From NCBI RefSeq assembly GCF_003363715.1, contig NZ_QREV01000006.1, forward strand, positions 62,001 through 126,000: DNA of 64,000 nucleotides, read 5' to 3'. Source of the stretch: Parabacteroides acidifaciens (lineage in GTDB: Bacteria > Bacteroidota > Bacteroidia > Bacteroidales > Tannerellaceae). The notes beneath the pieces are model-generated. The model had not been told where the DNA came from. It worked only from the letters and a program-made list of their open reading frames with translations, and did no database searches. The translations under genes and the position numbers were made by a program. Positions 46,692-54,770 of the stretch are shown here, one piece after another. Every line of letters starts with the position of its first letter. Positions within the stretch are counted from its first letter, which is position 1.

Positions 46692-47855
46692 ATGAAAACT
46701 ATAACTATTTTCTTTCTATTTATTCTGTTAATAACGACAGGTTGCAAAAGACAGAATCAAACGGCAGACGACTTGATCACGGTTGACATCACAAAAAATT
46801 CTTATCCCAAAAAGGAACTGATTCTTCAAGATTTCATGGATGTGGAGTATATTCCGCTGGAAACAAACGATGATTTTGTTAATCAAGGGTTTGTACAGGC
46901 TGTAGGCGAAAAATTCATAATAGTGGCAAACTATCGGAAAGACGGAGATATTTTTGTGTATGACCGGACGGGAAGAGCCATCCGTAAGATAAACCGCCAA
47001 GGGCAAGGAGGAGAAGAATACATATCTTTTACAAGCATTACATTGGATGAGGAAAACAATGAAATGTTTCTAAACGATCATTGGGCAAGAAAAATAAAGG
47101 TTTATGACTTAGAGGGAAATTTTAAGCGAAGTTTTAAACAGAAGCAGGAAGGTAATACCCAGTTTTACGGGCAAATATTCAATTATGATAAAGAGAATCT
47201 GATTTGTTACGATGAATGTAATGACGATATTCCATTTCTGCTCGTCTCGAAGCAAAATGGGAGTATAACCAAAGAGATTAAAACTCCATTTAAAGAGAAA
47301 AAGCTCTTCTTTCAACTTTTAAGACATGAAAAGGGAACAAGAATGGCCGGGCCTGGTATGTATAGTAGAATAACTCCCTTTAATGGCAATTGGATTCTGT
47401 TAGAACCCTCATCAGATACGATCTACACCTTAATGCCCGATTGCAGTTTGCGTCCATTTATCGCACGAACCCCACCCATCCATACCATGGATCCGGGATT
47501 CTACCTGGTTTTAAAGTTGGTTTCCAATCGTTATTATTTCATGGAAAGCATAAAGAATGTATATGATTTCAGCAAAGAAGAGGGGTTTCCGAGAACGTAC
47601 CTTGTGTATGATACACAGGAAAAGGATTTCTTTAGGTATATCATATACAATGGCGATTATTCTTATAAAAAAGAATTTTATATGTCTATGCTGACCCCTA
47701 TCAATTCCAAAGGCGAATTATGGGCTACTCTAAACGCTTTCGAACTTTGCAGAGATTATGAAAAAGGGAAGTTGAAAGGCAAACTGAAAGAAGTCACCGC
47801 GACATTGGGAGAGGATGATAATCGGGTAATCATGTTGGTCAAACACAAAAAGTAA
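46692..47855 (+). CDS. 6-bladed beta-propeller lipoprotein, copy 2
   Basis: The 387-residue lipoprotein (MKTITIFFLFILLITTGCKRQ, Cys18) is a paralogue of 44431-45681. Both share VEYIPLET-type and VYDRTGRAIRKINRQGQGGEEY-type blocks. It has its own promoter with a LytTR-type box. It is more AT-rich than copy 1. Its downstream flank carries a fragment of the 43868 gene, a trace of a duplicated module. Function unknown; surface or periplasmic sensor or ligand-binder is a guess from the fold. Confidence 0.8.
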   Translation: MKTITIFFLFILLITTGCKRQNQTADDLITVDITKNSYPKKELILQDFMDVEYIPLETNDDFVNQGFVQAVGEKFIIVANYRKDGDIFVYDRTGRAIRKINRQGQGGEEYISFTSITLDEENNEMFLNDHWARKIKVYDLEGNFKRSFKQKQEGNTQFYGQIFNYDKENLICYDECNDDIPFLLVSKQNGSITKEIKTPFKEKKLFFQLLRHEKGTRMAGPGMYSRITPFNGNWILLEPSSDTIYTLMPDCSLRPFIARTPPIHTMDPGFYLVLKLVSNRYYFMESIKNVYDFSKEEGFPRTYLVYDTQEKDFFRYIIYNGDYSYKKEFYMSMLTPINSKGELWATLNAFELCRDYEKGKLKGKLKEVTATLGEDDNRVIMLVKHKK

Positions 47856-47891
47856 CCTCCAGGTTATATTATTGCTTATCAAATACAGGTA

Positions 47892-47947
47892 TTTTCATTC
47901 CTCCTGGGCGGGAAAATGTTATTGAAAGGGGTACGTAATATGTACCT
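47892..47947 (+). pseudogene. 3' fragment duplicate of the 43868 membrane protein gene
   Basis: About 54 bp nearly match 44249-44302, including the codons FSFLMGGKMLLKG. The copy reads FSFLLGGKMLLKGVRNMY and then runs on to a stop at 47976-47978 in unrelated sequence. No 5' part is present. It marks an old recombination between the two propeller genes' surroundings. Confidence 0.7.
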
Positions 47948-47955
47948 TAGTAAAA

Positions 47956-48339
47956 TCAGGACTGAAGTATATTTCTGATTTTTAGTATTGCTAATTTCAA
48001 TGGAGACAGGCTTTGCTTGACAATTGCAAATATAATTTCTTCATCAACATTGGCATATTCATGTGATATAATATTCCGGAGAGCGATCACTTTATGCCAA
48101 GGTATTTCAGGATACTCGCATAACAGCTCTCCATTTGTGCACTCATCGATCTTCTTAATATTTTCACCAATGATTTGAAGACGCATTACACAGCCATCAA
48201 AAATCAAGACATGCTCTGGTGATAGCAAAAAGTCCTCTGCCGATTGGATCGAGTTACTCCATTGCATTATCAGATCAATTGACTCGACAATTTGCTCACA
48301 ACGATCTAAAACTCTGCCCCTATCAAACATAAATGCCAT
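47956..48339 (-). CDS. HepT-like HEPN RNase toxin
   Basis: The 127-residue helical protein has the HEPN R-x4-6-H motif in LRNIISHEYANVDEE, typical of HepT, preceded by ENIKKIDE. In characterised HepT/MntA pairs HepT cleaves tRNA and is blocked by poly-AMPylation of the Tyr next to the His motif; here that Tyr is present (HEY). It overlaps its upstream partner by 17 bp. Confidence 0.88.
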   Translation of the reverse strand: MAFMFDRGRVLDRCEQIVESIDLIMQWSNSIQSAEDFLLSPEHVLIFDGCVMRLQIIGENIKKIDECTNGELLCEYPEIPWHKVIALRNIISHEYANVDEEIIFAIVKQSLSPLKLAILKIRNILQS

Positions 48340-48616
48340 CTTTAAGGATATTATTTTTCAACGCTGGCCGTAATGAATCTCTTAGCCGAATCAAATCAAC
48401 TTTACATTTACATAATGACTCTAACAATTCTTTAAGGTCAAAAAGAATGAACGGTTCAACCTTTTCAAGCGAAACAAATACATCCAGATCGCTTTCTTCC
48501 GTCTGTTCTCCTCTGGCCACAGAGCCAAAAATCCCCAACTCTTTAATACCGAATCGAGGACCAAATTCTTTTTTGAATTTAGATAAGATTTCTTTATATT
48601 CAGCTATAGACTGCAT
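48323..48616 (-). CDS. MntA-like nucleotidyltransferase antitoxin
   Basis: A 97-residue MNT protein with FGSVARGEQTEESDLDVFV (G-S-x10-D-x-D) and LIRLRDSLRP near the end. It is the probable AMPylating antitoxin of the overlapping HepT gene. Together they are a type VII toxin-antitoxin module inserted between the propeller genes and the kinase operon, on the opposite strand. Confidence 0.88.
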   Translation of the reverse strand: MQSIAEYKEILSKFKKEFGPRFGIKELGIFGSVARGEQTEESDLDVFVSLEKVEPFILFDLKELLESLCKCKVDLIRLRDSLRPALKNNILKDGIYV

Positions 48617-48678
48617 AAACCTATCGTTTTTACAAAGTTAGGAATAAAATCAATAATATGCAACTATCTTTTATTTCA

Positions 48679-48748
48679 CCTGTTACTCATCCAAACCCGT
48701 CATCTGCTCATTTACCGGACGGATACTGGTCTTTGCTGAATACATTTG
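48679..48748 (+). promoter_or_regulatory. LytTR-type operator box and promoter of the kinase operon
   Basis: Second copy of the 41 bp box (48679-48719), with TACTCAT at 48684-48690 and TGCTCAT at 48705-48711, period 21 bp. The -7 box TACATTTG starts at 48741, again 21 bp after the box. The gene starts at 48785. Identical geometry at two otherwise unrelated promoters argues for a shared activator and for autoregulation of the kinase/regulator pair. Confidence 0.7.
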
Positions 48749-48784
48749 GACTGTAATTAAATTATTCATCTTATTTTTACAGTC

Positions 48785-51412
48785 ATGAAAACAGTACTCC
48801 TATTCCTTCTTGTCTTTCTGGCACAAATCGGTTCGGCCGAGACGTTCAAGCCCTATACACCCGACTCCCTGAAAAAAGGCGATTGGGTGGTAATTGAGTC
48901 TGTCAACTATTATCCTTACATCGCCCCCGGCCTGAAAGAGGAAGTACCCTGGCGGGCGGAAAACATCCGGAGAATTACTATCCGGGGAACCGTAACGGAT
49001 ATAAATGCTAAAACGCTCACCATGGACTATACGCTTGAAAACGTATATGACTGCCGGAATGATAAAGAGAACCCCGGTTTTTCCTATTTCGACAGCCGCT
49101 ATATGCAGGATCTTGTTGCCGAAGAGAATGAGGCAGGCAAGCTGATTGCGCGTTTCACATACGACCGAAAAAGCGGAAAAACAAAAACTTTCAAGAAAGA
49201 AGATTATCTATATACGTACACAATGGCCTATATTCCTTTCGGAGTAAGAGGGACAGGGATGCCTGCCAACTCCACAGATATAGGAGCAGACGACATAAAA
49301 TTCGACAGGTTTTCGACCTTCTTATTTGATAATTTTCCGGCCAAATGGGAAAAAGACGGCACGATCCGGTTAACTCCGGATGCACGGATTGTCGATGCAT
49401 CATTTGAACTTCCTCCGAATACGGAATTTACCGTAAGCAATTTCAGTTTCGAGGCATCCAAAGATTCGACTGTCCATAAAAAAATATTTATTGCCTACCC
49501 GACTGATTATAAAGTCGGAGAACGAATGACACTGCTGCTTACTCCCGGAGATTCCATTATTCAGGACAAAGAATTATATGAAAAGACACACAATATGCGC
49601 TATATGGGACGAGGAAGCGAGCAAAACAACTTTCAATACAGTTTCGTACGGTTTGCCAACATATACGAATCTGACATACTTAACCTTGACTTCGACTCTC
49701 CCGACCAGATGAAAAAAGACTTCCAGTCCCGCAACGCCCTTTTTCAAGCTGCATTAGAGAACGATGACTTTAAGAATATGGATCCCTATTGGAAAAAGGT
49801 ATTCGAACGTTCGGAGCAATACTTTGAAGGAATGCTTGTCCTTATGCGCTATATGAAAGCGACCGACAAAGAGGCCTGGCATAAAAGCGGCCTGCTCGAC
49901 TGGCAAGCGCCTCATTTCGCATCGGTCAATCCACTCATCGACTTTGCATACAGTACGAAAAAACCGTTTGCCACATGTTACTATTCTTTCCTGTACAGGT
50001 ATTCACTCTATAAGAAACAGGAGCTCAAATCGGATAACCTATGCCTGAATAAGGAGAAAGAATTAACCCCACAGGAAAACTATCTTCTGAACAAACAGAT
50101 TTTCTCCGGTTTCCCCCAATATGTGTTAAACGAGGCGACTTTAGGGAGTATCATGTACGACAGTATGTTATCTGAAATAGAAGAAGACTATAATGATTTT
50201 ATCAGCTCCTGTCCAGATACCAGCCTGACAAATATATTGACCTCCGCATACAATAAGTTCTTGCCTTTCGAAGCCGGAAAAAACATCCGGGAGAGTGGCC
50301 TTATGATAGCCGACAGCCTGAATCTGAAGAAAGGAAGCGACCGGAAATATATCTTACTATATTTATCGACATGGGGAGGCCTTCCCGCACCGAGTCTTCA
50401 AAACGCGCTTGACTTTCAGAAACACCTTGAATCAGAAGGGATATCATCCGCCGTACGGCTCGAACTATACGCCAAATTCTCCGATCATAATGCCAATCGG
50501 GTAAAGCCTTACAAAGCGATCCCCGACCAGCAAATCGAGGAATTAAAACGTAAAGGGTTCAGCACCATGACGATCCTGATGCGTGAAGACGGGACCATCC
50601 TCTATCGCAAATTTGGCAATTGGTTATTTGATCCTCAAAAGCCACTCCTCCAAGTACTACAAAAGGACCTGAACAGAGTAGACGAGTCGATGAGTGATTT
50701 CAAAAAAGGATTCAAAGAAGGTGTTTTAGGTTCGCTCTTAGTCATTGTAATCATCGGTCTCGTTTACTATTTCCGGACAAAAAGTAAGCGGAAAGAGGAG
50801 CGCAACCGGCGGCATATCTCCGAGCTTGAACTCCGCGCGATCCGTTCCCAGATGAATCCGCATTTCATCTTTAATGCATTAAGTTCGATCCAGAATCTGA
50901 TTAACCGTTCGGCCAATCAGGAAGCGAACAAATACCTGATCGACTTCTCACGTTTGCTGCGGAAAGTACTGGCGACTTCCGAAAAGAAGTTAGTGCCTCT
51001 TTCCGATGAGCTCGAACAATTACAGTTATATTTGAAACTCGAGCAGCTTCGTTTCCCCTTCTCCTACTCGTTCGCTATTGATGAAAACATCAAACCGGAA
51101 CTGATCGAAATACCGGGAATGCTGATACAGCCGTTCGTTGAAAACGCCGTAAAGCACGGAATCGCTCCGCGGGGGGAAGGAGAAATCATAATTCGATTAT
51201 CTTTGCAGAAGCAAGTGCTGATAATCGATATTACAGACGACGGTCCCGGAATAGCGACAGACACAGACGGAGGCTTCGGCATCCGTGCCATCAGCAGCCA
51301 ATTCGAGATATTAAAGACTTTATATAATACGGAAATCAGTATTACAATTGAAAACAGACAGGAGAAAGAATCTGTTTCCGGTTGCCATGTCCGATTGTCC
51401 ATTCCTTTATAA
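48785..51412 (+). CDS. LytS-type sensor histidine kinase with degenerate thioredoxin-like domain
   Basis: The 875-residue kinase has a signal peptide (MKTVLLFLLVFLAQIGSAE), a large periplasmic region, a TlpA/thioredoxin-like domain (about 515-635), one membrane helix (about 645-665, LGSLLVIVIIGLVYYF) and a His_kinase domain with His693 in QMNPHFIFNALSS, followed by an HATPase (FVENAVKHGIAP, DDGPGI, GFGIRAI). In the thioredoxin-like part the usual W-C-x-x-C is W530-G-G-L-P, so both redox cysteines are missing. The domain may bind a ligand or partner rather than do redox chemistry. The response regulator gene follows after 11 bp. Confidence 0.88.
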   Translation: MKTVLLFLLVFLAQIGSAETFKPYTPDSLKKGDWVVIESVNYYPYIAPGLKEEVPWRAENIRRITIRGTVTDINAKTLTMDYTLENVYDCRNDKENPGFSYFDSRYMQDLVAEENEAGKLIARFTYDRKSGKTKTFKKEDYLYTYTMAYIPFGVRGTGMPANSTDIGADDIKFDRFSTFLFDNFPAKWEKDGTIRLTPDARIVDASFELPPNTEFTVSNFSFEASKDSTVHKKIFIAYPTDYKVGERMTLLLTPGDSIIQDKELYEKTHNMRYMGRGSEQNNFQYSFVRFANIYESDILNLDFDSPDQMKKDFQSRNALFQAALENDDFKNMDPYWKKVFERSEQYFEGMLVLMRYMKATDKEAWHKSGLLDWQAPHFASVNPLIDFAYSTKKPFATCYYSFLYRYSLYKKQELKSDNLCLNKEKELTPQENYLLNKQIFSGFPQYVLNEATLGSIMYDSMLSEIEEDYNDFISSCPDTSLTNILTSAYNKFLPFEAGKNIRESGLMIADSLNLKKGSDRKYILLYLSTWGGLPAPSLQNALDFQKHLESEGISSAVRLELYAKFSDHNANRVKPYKAIPDQQIEELKRKGFSTMTILMREDGTILYRKFGNWLFDPQKPLLQVLQKDLNRVDESMSDFKKGFKEGVLGSLLVIVIIGLVYYFRTKSKRKEERNRRHISELELRAIRSQMNPHFIFNALSSIQNLINRSANQEANKYLIDFSRLLRKVLATSEKKLVPLSDELEQLQLYLKLEQLRFPFSYSFAIDENIKPELIEIPGMLIQPFVENAVKHGIAPRGEGEIIIRLSLQKQVLIIDITDDGPGIATDTDGGFGIRAISSQFEILKTLYNTEISITIENRQEKESVSGCHVRLSIPL

Positions 51413-51423
51413 CAAGACGAAAT

Positions 51424-52179
51424 ATGGAAACGAAAATAACTGCAGCAATCGTTGAAGACGAACAGGGGAATAGGGAAAACCTGCTCCGTATGGTTGAAAC
51501 CTATTGTCCGCAAATCAGGATTTCAGCGATCTGCAGTTCCGTGACCGAAGCCCGTAGCATCCTCCCCGAAACAAAACCGGATATCCTTTTTCTGGATATC
51601 CGGCTGGGGGATGATACCGGTTTTAGCCTGTTGGAAAGTCTCCCGGATATTTCGTTTGAAGTGATCTTCACCACAGCCTACGACAGCTATGCAATCCAGG
51701 CCATCCGTTTCAGCGCGCTCGATTACCTGCTGAAACCGATCGACCCGGAAGAGCTGGTACATGCGGTCGATAAAGCGGTACAGGTTATTCTCAGGAAACA
51801 GGAAAATAAGCGGATGCAAAACCTGCTACAGAACGTCCGGGCACTGGACAAGCAGAAGAAAATAGCTTTGTCCGTAGCCGATAAAGTAGAGTTTGTGGAG
51901 ATCGGTTCTATCATCCGCTGCGAATCAGAAAGCAATTATACGACCTTCTACCTGAAGTCCGGAGAAAAACTGATCGTTTCCAAAACACTCAAGGAGTTTG
52001 ACGAATTACTAACGCCCTACAATTTCCTCCGCGTCCACCAGTCACATCTGATCAATCTGGATGAAATCAGAAGTTTCATCAAAACGGACGGCGGCTATAT
52101 CCGGATGAAAGACGGTTCGACCGTCAGTATCTCCCGGCAACGGCGTAACTATGTGCTGGAGGTTCTAAAGCAGTTATAA
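51424..52179 (+). CDS. LytTR-type response regulator
   Basis: The 251-residue protein has a receiver (about 1-120: AAIVEDEQGNRE, phospho-acceptor Asp in ILFLDIRLGDDTGF, Thr in VIFTTAYD, Lys in YLLKPID) and a C-terminal LytTR domain (about 150-250: IGSIIRCESESNYTTFYLKSGEK, NFLRVHQSHLINLDEIRSF, GSTVSISRQRR). It is the partner of the upstream kinase and the stronger candidate to bind the paired boxes. ATG 51424 is preceded by an AAGACGA-like site and avoids overlap with the kinase. Confidence 0.93.
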   Translation: METKITAAIVEDEQGNRENLLRMVETYCPQIRISAICSSVTEARSILPETKPDILFLDIRLGDDTGFSLLESLPDISFEVIFTTAYDSYAIQAIRFSALDYLLKPIDPEELVHAVDKAVQVILRKQENKRMQNLLQNVRALDKQKKIALSVADKVEFVEIGSIIRCESESNYTTFYLKSGEKLIVSKTLKEFDELLTPYNFLRVHQSHLINLDEIRSFIKTDGGYIRMKDGSTVSISRQRRNYVLEVLKQL

Positions 52180-52194
52180 ACCACCCTCCTGTTC

Positions 52195-52692
52195 CTATCT
52201 CCATAGTATTGCCCGATTCAGGTAATTGATAAATTCTGGATCGTCGGGGGCGATGATAAAGTTTCCACGACCGGCTGTCGTAATCAGAATGCAGTTATTG
52301 GAACGACGGGCAAAGATCTTCACATGTCCGATAGTGGTAAAAGAGAAATATCCAAGATAACCAAACAACCAGCTGGAACCGAACGAACGGATCCCAACTC
52401 CTAAATCCGATTGATCTACTTCTCGTGCCGAAATGATCTCTTCAATGCGGATATAATATTTCCGAAAGGGTGTGTCGATTGTCAACTTTTCCCCATCCAC
52501 GATAAAGCGTTTCGGCATAAAGCCCCGAGTTGTAACAGAAAGGAGGGTGCTAAAAGCAAACATGCCAAGCAATGCATACAGATCTCCATAGTAGGCCGGG
52601 AATAAGCAAACGCCATACAAGATAAAAAGCGTGACAGATGTTTTTATCTTATTGGCACTATCCATTGTCGAAGAAGAGATCCGGGCTTCCAT
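52195..52692 (-). CDS. Membrane protein with bacterial PH domain
   Basis: The 165-residue protein has two N-terminal membrane helices (about 19-55, VTLFILYGVCLFPAYYGDLYALLGMF region) and a bPH-type domain (about 63-155; FIVDGEKLTIDTPFRKYYIRIEEIISA, HVKIFARRSNNCILIT). Such proteins are common in Bacteroidota and uncharacterised. It is convergent with the regulator gene and divergent from mnmG. Confidence 0.75.
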   Translation of the reverse strand: MEARISSSTMDSANKIKTSVTLFILYGVCLFPAYYGDLYALLGMFAFSTLLSVTTRGFMPKRFIVDGEKLTIDTPFRKYYIRIEEIISAREVDQSDLGVGIRSFGSSWLFGYLGYFSFTTIGHVKIFARRSNNCILITTAGRGNFIIAPDDPEFINYLNRAILWR

Positions 52693-52776
52693 AATGTCAT
52701 TCTTTAGGTATTACTTAGATATTCCAAGATTTACAAATATAACCAAAAACCCATACAAAATGCATTCGATTTGCAC

Positions 52777-52784
52777 TATCTTTG
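52777..52784 (+). promoter_or_regulatory. Predicted mnmG promoter -7 box
   Basis: TATCTTTG at 52777, 24 bp before ATG 52808, matches TAnnTTTG. It lies within the longer open frame from 52631, so that frame's extension is not translated. Confidence 0.55.
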
Positions 52785-52807
52785 CAAAAACAAAGATAAT
52801 TAGGACA

Positions 52808-54685
52808 ATGACTTTCAATTACGATGTGATCGTGGTAGGTGCCGGACACGCAGGCTGTGAAGCCGCAGCGGCTGCAGCCAACCTGGGTTCGAAGACACTT
52901 CTCATAACAATGGATATGAACAAGATTGCGCAGATGAGCTGCAATCCGGCGGTTGGTGGTATAGCCAAGGGGCAGATCGTTCGTGAAATAGACGCTTTAG
53001 GCGGTTATATGGGAATTGTGACGGATCATACAGCCATCCAGTTCCGTATGCTGAATAAGAGCAAAGGGCCGGCTATGTGGAGTCCGCGCTCGCAAAGCGA
53101 CCGCGCCCGCTTTATCGAATGCTGGCGGGGAATACTCGAGAACCTTCCGAACCTTTATATCTGGCAGGATACCGTGCGCGAGCTTTTGCTCGATGGAGAC
53201 ACGGTATGCGGCGTAAAAACCTATATGGACGTCGAGTTCCGTGCCAAAAGCGTAGTGCTCACAAACGGGACTTTCCTGAACGGCCTGCTTCATATCGGAC
53301 GTACACAGTTGCGCGGCGGCCGTATAGCCGAACCGGCTGCAACCGGGCTGACCGAACAATTGGTTTCGTTAGGCATCAAATCCGAACGGATGAAGACCGG
53401 GACACCTGTGCGCATCGATGCACGAAGCGTCCACTTCGATGAAATGGCGGAACAGCCGGGGGAAAACGACTTCCACAAGTTCTCCTATATGGACACTTCA
53501 CACCGTGTTTTGAAACAGCTCAGTTGTTGGACGACATTCACAAATGAGGCCTGTCACGAAGTTTTGCGCCAGGGTCTCCCCGACTCTCCGCTGTACAACG
53601 GACAGATTCAAAGCATCGGCCCGCGCTATTGCCCCAGCATCGAGACAAAGATCGTTACGTTTGCAGACAAACCCCAGCATCAGCTTTTCCTGGAGCCGGA
53701 AGGCGAAACGACGCAGGAATATTACCTGAACGGCTTCTCCTCTTCCTTGCCCCTCGATATCCAGTTGCGTGCCCTGCTACAAATACCGGCATTTCGCGAC
53801 ATACAGATTTACCGTCCGGGATATGCCATCGAATATGATTTCTTCGATCCGACACAACTACAGCATAATCTGGAAACAAAACAAATCCATAACCTGTTCT
53901 TTGCCGGACAGATCAACGGAACGACGGGATATGAGGAAGCTGGCGGACAAGGACTGATCGCCGGCATCAACGCGCACATCAATTGTTATGGCGGCGAACC
54001 GTTCATATTAGGCCGCGACGAAGCCTACATTGGCGTATTGATAGACGACCTCGTCACAAAAGGCGTAGACGAGCCTTACCGTATGTTTACCTCCCGCGCC
54101 GAATACCGCATCTTGCTTCGCCAAGATGATGCGGATATGCGTCTGACGGAAAAAGCATACAAGATCGGTTTGGCAAAACAAGACCGTTACGACCTGCTCA
54201 CAGAGAAAAGAGCAAGCCGGGATGCGATCATCTCTTTTGCCGAAAACTATTCCATCAAGCCGCAATACATAAACAGCGGTTTGGAGGCATTGGGCACGAC
54301 TCCCCTTTCACACGGCTGCAAGCTGATCGAATTAATTCCGCGTCCGCAAGTCACGTTGGAAAATATGGCAGAACTTGTTCCTGCCTTCCGCGAGGTTTTG
54401 GACAAAGTTCCGGTTTCACGCAAAGAAGAGATTATCGAAGCGGCAGAAATCCTGATCAAATATAGTGGCTATATCCGTCGCGAACAGATCATCGCTGACA
54501 AGATCAGCCGCCTGGAGAATATTCATATCAAAGGTAAATTCGATTACAATTCTATCCAGTCTTTATCGACGGAAGCCCGCCAGAAGCTGACACGGATAGA
54601 CCCGGACACCATTGCCCAAGCAAGCCGTATTCCAGGCATCTCGCCAAGCGATATAAACATCCTGTTGGTGATGCTTGGCCGCTAA
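52808..54685 (+). CDS. mnmG: tRNA uridine-5-carboxymethylaminomethyl modification enzyme MnmG (GidA)
   Basis: With MnmE, this FAD enzyme installs the cmnm5 group on wobble U34 of several tRNAs. The 625-residue protein shows the dinucleotide-binding GAGHAGCEAA near residue 12, the signature NPAVGGIAKGQIVREIDALGG, TGTPVRI and the C-terminal RIPGISPSDINILLV. The start at 52808 (MTFNYDVIVVGAG) fits the family; 59 extra residues of the longer frame do not. A parS site lies just downstream. Confidence 0.97.
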   Translation: MTFNYDVIVVGAGHAGCEAAAAAANLGSKTLLITMDMNKIAQMSCNPAVGGIAKGQIVREIDALGGYMGIVTDHTAIQFRMLNKSKGPAMWSPRSQSDRARFIECWRGILENLPNLYIWQDTVRELLLDGDTVCGVKTYMDVEFRAKSVVLTNGTFLNGLLHIGRTQLRGGRIAEPAATGLTEQLVSLGIKSERMKTGTPVRIDARSVHFDEMAEQPGENDFHKFSYMDTSHRVLKQLSCWTTFTNEACHEVLRQGLPDSPLYNGQIQSIGPRYCPSIETKIVTFADKPQHQLFLEPEGETTQEYYLNGFSSSLPLDIQLRALLQIPAFRDIQIYRPGYAIEYDFFDPTQLQHNLETKQIHNLFFAGQINGTTGYEEAGGQGLIAGINAHINCYGGEPFILGRDEAYIGVLIDDLVTKGVDEPYRMFTSRAEYRILLRQDDADMRLTEKAYKIGLAKQDRYDLLTEKRASRDAIISFAENYSIKPQYINSGLEALGTTPLSHGCKLIELIPRPQVTLENMAELVPAFREVLDKVPVSRKEEIIEAAEILIKYSGYIRREQIIADKISRLENIHIKGKFDYNSIQSLSTEARQKLTRIDPDTIAQASRIPGISPSDINILLVMLGR

Positions 54686-54693
54686 AGACAGAA

Positions 54694-54709
54694 TGTTCCA
54701 CGTGAAACA
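54694..54709. promoter_or_regulatory. parS centromere-like site
   Basis: TGTTCCACGTGAAACA is an exact 16 bp match to the widely conserved parS sequence bound by ParB/Spo0J. It lies in the 85 bp gap between mnmG and uvrC, where no other feature is seen. parS sites cluster near oriC, so the window is probably origin-proximal. No parA, parB or dnaA gene is in view. Confidence 0.85.
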
Positions 54710-54770
54710 TTTACTTTAACAAGAATAGCGTAAAACACTGGAAATAGGACAGAAACATACAGAAAAGAGA

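Noticed and set aside
52631-52807. N-terminal extension of MnmG
   Set aside because: It overlaps the predicted promoter and the start of the divergent PH-domain gene, and the family begins at MTFNYDVIVVGAG.
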